Positions 5,606 through 10,412 of a DNA stretch of 10,412 nucleotides are shown piece by piece. How positions within the stretch are numbered: position 1 is the stretch's first letter; every line of letters begins with the position of its first letter. The position numbers were made by a program, and so were the translations under genes. The stretch comes from an uncultured Collinsella sp. (GTDB lineage Bacteria; Actinomycetota; Coriobacteriia; Coriobacteriales; Coriobacteriaceae), in contig URJD01000049.1 in the NCBI GenBank assembly GCA_900548075.1, forward strand, positions 1 through 10,412, read 5' to 3'. The notes under the pieces were generated by a model that worked only from the letters and a program-made list of their open reading frames with translations, did not search any database and was not told the origin of the DNA.

Positions 5606-7132
5606 TTAGTCCGCTCGATAGTGCGATCCGAGGCTTTCGGTTCGCTTACGCATGGCTTTGACCATTTCCTGTGCTAGTTGAATCTGCGATTGCAGGCGGG
5701 CGAGGGCTGCGACTTCGCTGTCCTGGGCTTTCTGTGTGCTCAAGGTCGTTGCCTCTGTCTTCAAGCCCTCAAGCTCGTGTAGTGCCTCGGATAGGCCCGT
5801 CTCGGTGCGGTTGATCATGCAATAGGTGCTCATCGTGTGCTTAAGGCTGCGTGTCAGGTGTTCGGCGTCTGTTGTGGCAATGCCGTACTGGGGGAGGGTG
5901 ATATCCGCCTTCAGGGCCGCCTCAGGCTCTTTCTGCGCTGCAAGGGCTGCCGATGCGCCCGCGATGCGTCCGAATACGATGCCGTTGGCGCTTGACAAGC
6001 CACCAATGCGGTCGGCGCCGTGCATGCCGCCTGTCGCCTCGCCGCAAGCGTAGAGGCCCTCAACGCCCGTGTGCGCGGTCTTATCGATCTTGATGCCTCC
6101 GTTAGCGGCGTGGGCATACATCGCAACGCGCATCTCGTCAGTCGGGGCGATGCCGTGCTCGTCTTGCAGCCAGGTGGCAAAGGTCTGCACAAACTCTGGG
6201 ACATCCTCGCGGGGGAAGTCGTAGTGGAGTGCCAGGCCTTCGGCACCAGCCTGATCGATGACGAGATCGATAGCCCGGGAGGCTAAGCGTGACGTGAAAG
6301 GACCATATCCAGAGCGCTGCTCGAGCAGGTCGTCCAGCTTGTCGTCGGCAATATCTGCCGGCTGGTCTACATGTACGTAGCGCCAGGTTTTCTCGTTGAA
6401 GACCAGGTTGCGCTTGGGCTCGATGAAGCCGGGCATCATTTGCATGAACTCTATATTAGTAAGCGATGCGCCGTGCGCCAGTGCGATGGCCTGCGAGGAG
6501 CTGAGCACATCAGCCGACGTAAGGCTGCGCTCGAACAAGCCGCCTGTGCCACCGGCTGCGATGATCGTGGCCTTGGCAGCAAAGGGCACGATTCGATCTT
6601 CGGTGAGGTCGTAGAGCACGGTTCCGATGATTCTGCCGTTCGTGTCCTCAACAAGGTCGATAAGCTCATGGCGGGGGAGCAGGCGAATACCGAGCGACTC
6701 GATCCGGGTCGTCAGAGCGTCCTCAAGCGGCTTGCGGGTGAGGCCGCGCCACATGCGCGTCTTGTGGTCAAAGCAGGGGATAAACTGCTTTTGCTGAGCG
6801 CTCTCAGCGCTTTGCGGACGCTGGAGCTCAACGCCCAGGTCTTGCTCGAGCCATTCAATTGCCTGGGGAATGCCGTGGACAAACGTCTGGACAAGCTCGG
6901 GGTCGGCGACGCCGCCACCGACGGTCTGGATGGTGTCGATGAGGTCTTGTTCGTCGTCTTGGTTAACGGGTCCGATAAGCCCCAGGCCCCAGGTTCCGGG
7001 GAAGAAGCTCGATCCACTCATAGTCTTGCCGGCGCTTGCCACAGCGACGGTTGCGCCCGTGCGTGCCGCTTCGATGGCGGCACAAAGGCCCGCAATGCCA
7101 GATCCAATTACCAGTACATCAGTCGATTCCAT
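5606..7132 (-). CDS. FAD-dependent oxidoreductase, L-aspartate oxidase/fumarate reductase flavoprotein superfamily
   Basis: A 508-residue soluble flavoprotein. The N-terminal Rossmann motif is VLVIGSGIAGLCAA (residues 6-19), and IIAAGGTGGLF (190-200) is the second FAD contact. The C-terminal GGIKID (345-350), GLYACGEATGGMHGADRIGG (359-378) and SSANG region close the FAD site. These fit the NadB/SdhA/FrdA superfamily. The expected EFxQFHPT motif is replaced by EFMQMMPGF (228-236), without the catalytic-region histidine, so neither standard fumarate reductase nor NadB activity should be assumed. No nadA or nadC, no iron-sulphur subunit and no export signal is visible. The start is the ATG at 7132: AAAGGA lies about seven bases upstream and the Rossmann strand begins at once; a longer frame to 7189 adds 19 unlikely residues. 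The C-terminal 90 residues are helical and charged. The substrate is unknown. Confidence 0.88.
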   Translation of the reverse strand: MESTDVLVIGSGIAGLCAAIEAARTGATVAVASAGKTMSGSSFFPGTWGLGLIGPVNQDDEQDLIDTIQTVGGGVADPELVQTFVHGIPQAIEWLEQDLGVELQRPQSAESAQQKQFIPCFDHKTRMWRGLTRKPLEDALTTRIESLGIRLLPRHELIDLVEDTNGRIIGTVLYDLTEDRIVPFAAKATIIAAGGTGGLFERSLTSADVLSSSQAIALAHGASLTNIEFMQMMPGFIEPKRNLVFNEKTWRYVHVDQPADIADDKLDDLLEQRSGYGPFTSRLASRAIDLVIDQAGAEGLALHYDFPREDVPEFVQTFATWLQDEHGIAPTDEMRVAMYAHAANGGIKIDKTAHTGVEGLYACGEATGGMHGADRIGGLSSANGIVFGRIAGASAALAAQKEPEAALKADITLPQYGIATTDAEHLTRSLKHTMSTYCMINRTETGLSEALHELEGLKTEATTLSTQKAQDSEVAALARLQSQIQLAQEMVKAMRKRTESLGSHYRAD

Positions 7133-7324
7133 CGGATTCCTTTCTCGTCCGGCGCATTGTCGCACGGGTGATCGGCAATGGGGCCGCAAAGACCCGGCAA
7201 ATCGGTAAAGGGTAAATATGGCAGGTGGGCGTCATGGACGCTCTGACGCTCCATCTCTTCACATCTCGTATTTCGCCCCAGCTGATATACCGGCATTAGC
7301 TACCCTGCGCCAGCGCAAACAAAA

Positions 7325-7354
7325 AGAGCCGCTACCTCGAAAGGTAGCGGCTCT
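7325..7354 (-). terminator. Strong UUCG-loop intrinsic terminator of the GGGtGRT operon
   Basis: A perfect 13-bp stem AGAGCCGCTACCT (7325-7337) with its complement (7342-7354) closes on a TTCG tetraloop as read on the minus strand, followed by TTTTTGTTTG. It starts 34 bases after the stop codon of the GGGtGRT gene. It is the clearest terminator in the window. Confidence 0.95.
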
Positions 7355-7388
7355 AAAGCTCAACTATATGAGCATCGCGCGGGCGCGA

Positions 7389-8393
7389 TTAGGCCTTGAG
7401 GGCCTCCTCGACGGCGACAGCGCAAGCGACGGTGGCACCGACCATGGGGTTGTTGCCCATGCCGATGAGACCCATCATGTCGACGTGCGCAGGCACGGAG
7501 GAAGAACCGGCGAACTGGGCGTCGGAGTGCATGCGGCCCATGGTGTCGGTCATGCCGTAAGAGGCAGGGCCGGCGCCCATGTTGTCCGGGTGCAGGGTAC
7601 GGCCAGTGCCGCCACCAGAAGCGACGGAGAAGTACTTCTTGCCAGCCTCGAGGCGCTCCTTCTTGTAGGTGCCAGCGACGGGGTGCTGGAAGCGCGTGGG
7701 GTTGGTGGAGTTACCGGTGATCGAGATGTCGACGTTCTCGTGCCACATGATGGCAACGCCCTCGCGGACGTCGTCGGAGCCGTAGCAGTTAACGGCAGCG
7801 CGGGGACCATCGGAGTAGGGGATGGTCTCGACGACCTTGAGCTCGCCCGTGTAGTAGTCGAACTGGGTCTTCACGTAGGTGAAGCCGTTGATGCGGGCGA
7901 TGATCTGGGCGGCGTCCTTGCCCAGACCGTTGAGGATAACGCGCAGCGGCTTCTTGCGAGCCTTGTTGGCGTTCAGAGCCAGGCCGATAGCGCCCTCGGC
8001 GGCAGCGAAGGACTCGTGGCCAGCCAGGAAGGCGAAGCACTCAGTATCGTCGGAGAGCAGCATGGCGCCCAGGTTGCCGTGGCCCAGACCGACCTTACGG
8101 TCCTCGGCGACGGAGCCGGGGACGGTGAAGGCCTGGATGCCCTCGCCGATGATGGCGGCAGCCTCAGAAGCGGACTTGGCGCCACGCTTGACAGCGAGAG
8201 CGCAACCGAGGGTGTAGGCCCACTCGGCGTTCTGGAAGGCGATGGACTGGGTGTTGTTGACGATCTCACGCGGGTTGAAGCCCTTGTCGGTGCAGATCTG
8301 CAGAGCTTCCTCGAGGGAGGCGATGCCGTTGTCGGCGAGGCACTTGTTGATCTTGTCAGCGCGGCGCTCGTAACCTTCGAACGTAACAGTCAT
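7389..8393 (-). CDS. GGGtGRT-family protein of unknown function
   Basis: A 334-residue protein carrying the signature that names the GGGtGRT family, SGGGTGRTLHPDN (259-271). Other conserved-looking blocks are VGLGHGNLGAMLLSDDTECFAFLAGHESFAAAEGAIG (101-137, partly Gly-rich), GLGKDAAQIIARINGF (156-171), HENVDISITGNSTNPTRFQHP (218-238) and the C-terminal GLIGMGNNPMVGATVACAV (308-326). Cys residues occur at 18, 34, 64, 119, 203 and 324 but do not form an obvious cluster motif. No signal peptide or clear membrane helix is seen, so it is probably cytoplasmic. The biochemical role is unknown to me. It lies 18 bases downstream of the NifU/IscU-like gene, with GGAGG about nine bases before its ATG, so the two are co-transcribed. 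The partnership suggests a metal-cluster or redox-linked function, which is inference. Confidence 0.9.
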   Translation of the reverse strand: MTVTFEGYERRADKINKCLADNGIASLEEALQICTDKGFNPREIVNNTQSIAFQNAEWAYTLGCALAVKRGAKSASEAAAIIGEGIQAFTVPGSVAEDRKVGLGHGNLGAMLLSDDTECFAFLAGHESFAAAEGAIGLALNANKARKKPLRVILNGLGKDAAQIIARINGFTYVKTQFDYYTGELKVVETIPYSDGPRAAVNCYGSDDVREGVAIMWHENVDISITGNSTNPTRFQHPVAGTYKKERLEAGKKYFSVASGGGTGRTLHPDNMGAGPASYGMTDTMGRMHSDAQFAGSSSVPAHVDMMGLIGMGNNPMVGATVACAVAVEEALKA

Positions 8394-8411
8394 AGTTATT
8401 TCCCTCCCTTT

Positions 8412-9146
8412 CTACTCGTGAACCGGGAACACGCTGGCGACGGAGTGAGTCTCCTCGTCGGTGCGCGGGTCGATGTACTTGGCAGCGTTCTCCCACTGAC
8501 CATAGTGGCCCATAGCGCCAGCGATGGCCTCCTCGGGGGTCTTGCCGGCCTTGACGGCGTCGGTGAACTTGCCGAGGTTCAGGAACTCGAATGCGATGAT
8601 CTCGTTCTTGTCGTTGAGAGCCATGCGGGTGACGTAGCCCTGAGCGAGCTCGAGGTAACGAGCGCCCTTGGCCTTGGTGCCGAACATGGTGCCGACCTGA
8701 GAGCGAAGGCCCTTGCCGAGGTCGTCGAGGGAGGCGCCCACGGGCAGGCCGCCCTCGGAGAACGCGGTCTGGCTGCGGCCGTAAACGATCTGCAGGAAGA
8801 TCTCGCGCATAGCAACGTTGATGGCGTCGCAGACGAGGTCGGTGTTGAGGGCCTCGAGGATGGTCTTACCGGGAAGGATCTCGGAAGCCATGGCGGCAGA
8901 GTGGGTCATGCCCGAGCAGCCGATGGTCTCAACGAGGGCCTCCTCGATGATGCCGTCCTTGACGTTCAGCGTGAGCTTGCAGGCGCCCTGCTGAGGTGCG
9001 CACCAACCCACACCGTGCGTAAGACCGGAGATGTCGGAAATCTCCTTAGCCTGGACCCACTTGCCCTCCTCGGGGATGGGTGCGGGGCCGTGGTATGCAC
9101 CCTTGGCAACGGGGCACATGTTCTCCACTTCCTGTGAGTACTGCAT
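8412..9146 (-). CDS. NifU/IscU-like iron-sulphur scaffold family protein
   Basis: A 244-residue protein whose N-terminal 125 residues resemble the NifU/IscU scaffold fold: TIGCSGMTHSAAMASEILPG (74-93) followed by KTILEAL matches the IscU GC-x-A-x-ASS...GKT-x-x-EA segment. Cysteines lie at 11, 49 (GWCAP), 56, 77 and 106. Cys77 corresponds to the second scaffold ligand, and Cys49 or Cys56 to the first. The third canonical Cys, in HCS of IscU, has no clear equivalent. The C-terminal half (about 135-244) is an extension absent from IscU. No iscS or other sulphur-donor gene is adjacent, so a role in general cluster assembly is uncertain; it may serve the GGGtGRT partner downstream. The ATG at 9146 was chosen for AGGAG at proper spacing and because homology begins there; the frame to 9230 adds 28 unlikely residues. 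Confidence 0.85.
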   Translation of the reverse strand: MQYSQEVENMCPVAKGAYHGPAPIPEEGKWVQAKEISDISGLTHGVGWCAPQQGACKLTLNVKDGIIEEALVETIGCSGMTHSAAMASEILPGKTILEALNTDLVCDAINVAMREIFLQIVYGRSQTAFSEGGLPVGASLDDLGKGLRSQVGTMFGTKAKGARYLELAQGYVTRMALNDKNEIIAFEFLNLGKFTDAVKAGKTPEEAIAGAMGHYGQWENAAKYIDPRTDEETHSVASVFPVHE

Positions 9147-9208
9147 GCCTCTCCTCTCTATCGTGTTGGCGTCCCGTCTGGGGGTCGTGGCTGGCGATTG
9201 CCGGGCGA

Positions 9209-9221
9209 CCCTTCGAAAGGG
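9209..9221 (-). other. Small hairpin in the operon leader
   Basis: CCCTT and AAGGG pair around three bases in the presumed 5' untranslated region of the scaffold/GGGtGRT operon, about 63 bases before the start codon. The leader seems to be about 85 bases long. No known riboswitch is recognised in it. Confidence 0.35.
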
Positions 9222-9239
9222 ACATGACATGCAGCCCCT

Positions 9240-9264
9240 ATAATACCGCGAAATGCACGGAATA
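9240..9264 (-). promoter_or_regulatory. Candidate promoter region of the scaffold/GGGtGRT operon
   Basis: On the minus strand TATTAT (9245-9240) is a good -10. The -35 region has no consensus match; it contains the 8-bp palindrome GAATATTC at about 9260-9267. The weak -35 beside a palindrome suggests an activator or repressor site, but this is only suggestive. Confidence 0.4.
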
Positions 9265-9305
9265 TTCGGCGAACGGCTCAGTTTTCGTAGCGAGAAGTCC
9301 GGAAG

Positions 9306-9334
9306 TTTTAATTGAAACGGTTTAACTCTATATT
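9306..9334 (+). promoter_or_regulatory. Weak AT-rich promoter candidate for the RAYT-like gene
   Basis: TTTTAA (9306-9311) and TATATT (9329-9334) are 17 bases apart on the plus strand, upstream of the RAYT-like gene. The -10 is near consensus and the -35 is poor. It would give a long leader of about 210 bases that includes the repeats at 9366-9510. Confidence 0.3.
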
Positions 9335-9365
9335 CTATGGTCGTGAACTTCCGTAGAGGGGGTCC

Positions 9366-9385
9366 GATTTTGGTAAGATTTTGGT
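9366..9385 (+). repeat. Tandem 9-bp direct repeats
   Basis: GATTTTGGT occurs at 9366-9374 and again at 9377-9385, 11 bases apart, about one helical turn. This spacing would place two copies of a DNA-binding protein on one face of the helix. Confidence 0.6.
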
Positions 9386-9476
9386 CAGCTCTTGTAAGCG
9401 TTGCATGGGTTGACCTGTTGCAACGGTGCCGTTCACCGCCCGTTTACTGCCTTTGGCCGCGCGAGTGTATTGTTTT

Positions 9477-9510
9477 GCGTGAATGTTTTGATGGCACGCT
9501 TCAATCGTGC
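9477..9510 (+). repeat. Overlapping palindromes upstream of the RAYT-like gene
   Basis: GCGTG (9477-9481) can pair with CACGC (9495-9499), while the overlapping GCACG (9494-9498) can pair with CGTGC (9506-9510). Only one hairpin can form at a time. RAYT genes are often flanked by REP palindromes, so this may be a REP-like relic. Another inverted repeat, GTTGCA/TGCAAC, lies at 9400-9405 and 9419-9424. Otherwise nothing gene-like is seen between 9246 and 9549. Confidence 0.4.
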
Positions 9511-9549
9511 TGTATTGGATGGCAAGCAGATCCCGGCGAAGGGAGCGCC

Positions 9550-10359
9550 ATGCAGCGCGTTTGGAGAACGGTTACCGGCTTTTACTATGTCTGTGCCCGC
9601 GGTACGGACAAGCAGCTCATCTTTGAGGGCGATGAAGACCGGTGGGAGTTTTTGGAGCTGATGCGCGAGTGCTGCCGCGAGGAGGATGTGACGGTTATCG
9701 CCTGGTGCCTTATGGGCACTCACGTGCATTTGGTGCTTGCAGATTACGAGGACAGGATGAGCGCGGCGATGCACCGGTTGCTTTTGACGTACGCGCGGCG
9801 GTTCAATAAACGCACGGGGCGCACAGGCCATCTGTTCCAGAACCGTTTTGACCGGCGCTCGCTCGATACCGACTGGCAGGTGATGGAGGCTATTCGCTCC
9901 GTACACGCCGATCCACAGGAGGCGGGCGTTAGCCTAATCGAGCGTTATCCCTGGAGCAGCTTTGCGGAGCATTTGTGCGCTTACGACGGTGACGCGGCTG
10001 ATGTCGCGAGGGGATTTTCTGATCCTTCTTGCGTGCTTGAGCTTTTTGGTTCTGCCGAGGGCTTTATTACCCATTCGCTGTCGACGCCCGACGGCGGCGA
10101 GCCAGCGCTGGGCGATATGAAAGAGACGGAGTGGGAACGCCACGCCTTTGCCGACAAGATGGCGAAGCGCCTGGGCGTGCCGCTCAACGAACTCAAGACC
10201 GTTGCGCCCTCGCGGCGAGACAGAATCATTTTCGCTCTGCACGATGGCGGCTACACGGTGCGCGAGGTCGAACGGTATACGGGAATCAGCAAGAGTACCG
10301 TATCTCGTATCGTGCGCGCTTATGCGCGGGTGAAGGCACAGGCTGAGCTCTCGGAATAG
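9550..10359 (+). CDS. RAYT-like (Y1/HUH, REP-associated transposase) protein with C-terminal helix-turn-helix
   Basis: A 269-residue protein. The N-terminal 145 residues match the Y1 transposase/RAYT pattern: GFYYVCARGTDKQLIF (10-25), DEDRWEFLELM, then the HUH motif in CLMGTHVHLVL (His58, His60), YARRFNKRTGRTGHLFQNRF (81-100) and YPWSSF (133-138). The family's RYIHxNP segment, which in E. coli TnpA-REP holds the catalytic tyrosine, reads RSVHADP here, so Ser117 stands in the tyrosine position. Residues about 222-262 form a helix-turn-helix (TVREVERYTGISKSTVSRIV, 236-255). The ATG at 9550 has AAGGGAG six bases upstream; the frame extends to 9337 without credible homology. No inverted ends or target duplication are seen. 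It may be a domesticated DNA-binding protein; it may also be an inactive relic, though the frame is intact. Confidence 0.85.
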   Translation: MQRVWRTVTGFYYVCARGTDKQLIFEGDEDRWEFLELMRECCREEDVTVIAWCLMGTHVHLVLADYEDRMSAAMHRLLLTYARRFNKRTGRTGHLFQNRFDRRSLDTDWQVMEAIRSVHADPQEAGVSLIERYPWSSFAEHLCAYDGDAADVARGFSDPSCVLELFGSAEGFITHSLSTPDGGEPALGDMKETEWERHAFADKMAKRLGVPLNELKTVAPSRRDRIIFALHDGGYTVREVERYTGISKSTVSRIVRAYARVKAQAELSE

Positions 10360-10363
10360 AAAA

Positions 10364-10396
10364 TGGCCGAACCACTCTTGTCAAGCGATTCGGCCA
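10364..10396. terminator. Hairpin terminator after the RAYT-like gene
   Basis: TGGCCGAA (10364-10371) pairs with TTCGGCCA (10389-10396) around 17 bases, five bases after the stop codon. The T-rich side (TTTTCTATTC) is on the minus strand, so it may mainly terminate a convergent gene beyond the window while also ending this transcript. Confidence 0.65.
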
Positions 10397-10412
10397 ACAA
10401 AAATCTTAAGAT

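Noticed and set aside
7108..7296. 62-codon minus-strand frame overlapping the flavoprotein start
   Set aside because: There is an AGGG near its ATG, but the peptide has no recognisable features and overlaps the flavoprotein in another frame; more likely untranslated leader.
7306..7317. TGCGCCAGCGCA near-palindrome beside the GGGtGRT terminator
   Set aside because: Five-bp arms with a two-base centre are too short and too GC-rich to distinguish from chance, and no promoter is placed around it.
7218..9137. A 639-codon plus-strand open frame opposite the scaffold/GGGtGRT operon
   Set aside because: It mirrors the two well-supported minus-strand genes and crosses their terminator; its Gly/Val/Asp-rich translation is typical of antisense frames in GC-rich DNA.
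9239..9244. Perfect TATAAT on the plus strand
   Set aside because: No -35-like sequence at suitable spacing on the plus strand; it is better explained as the complement of the minus-strand -10 region.

Overview
The window looks like chromosomal DNA of a GC-rich, anaerobic, gut-type actinobacterium. A Coriobacteriia member such as Collinsella is my best guess. This is inferred from base composition, purine-rich Shine-Dalgarno sites, and a GGGtGRT-family gene next to a NifU/IscU-like gene, a pair known mainly from anaerobes. No rRNA or housekeeping marker fixes the species.

Layout. (1) Bases 1-1656, plus strand: the 3' part of an alanine-rich acidic protein of unknown function, closely followed by a small VanZ-family membrane protein. 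(2) Bases 1647-4000, minus strand: a ROK-family sugar kinase (fructokinase-like) and a class I/II aminotransferase, each followed by a clear hairpin terminator. The terminator at 1647-1682 is shared by the convergent vanZ-like and kinase genes. (3) Bases 4091-4583: a tRNA-His/tRNA-Lys(CTT) unit with promoter and terminator. The 3' end of tRNA-Lys, its terminator position and a 39-bp flanking block recur about 178 bp downstream. Between the copies lies a short segment packed with small hairpins. (4) Bases 4584-5600, minus strand: a DinD-family gene abutting the tRNA duplication, so possibly cargo or scar of an old tRNA-targeted insertion. (5) Bases 5606-7132, minus strand: an FAD oxidoreductase related to L-aspartate oxidase and fumarate reductase flavoproteins. 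(6) Bases 7325-9146, minus strand: a two-gene operon of a NifU/IscU-like scaffold protein and a GGGtGRT protein, ended by a strong UUCG-loop terminator. (7) Bases 9147-9549: a divergent, repeat-bearing intergenic region. (8) Bases 9550-10396, plus strand: a REP-associated transposase-like (RAYT/Y1) protein with a C-terminal helix-turn-helix, then a terminator.

Most genes are separate transcription units. The clear functional partnerships are the scaffold/GGGtGRT operon, the tRNA pair, and perhaps the first two genes. The most promising points are the GGGtGRT operon, whose function is unknown, the RAYT-like protein that appears to have lost its catalytic tyrosine while keeping a DNA-binding tail, and the structured tRNA-Lys duplication beside dinD.
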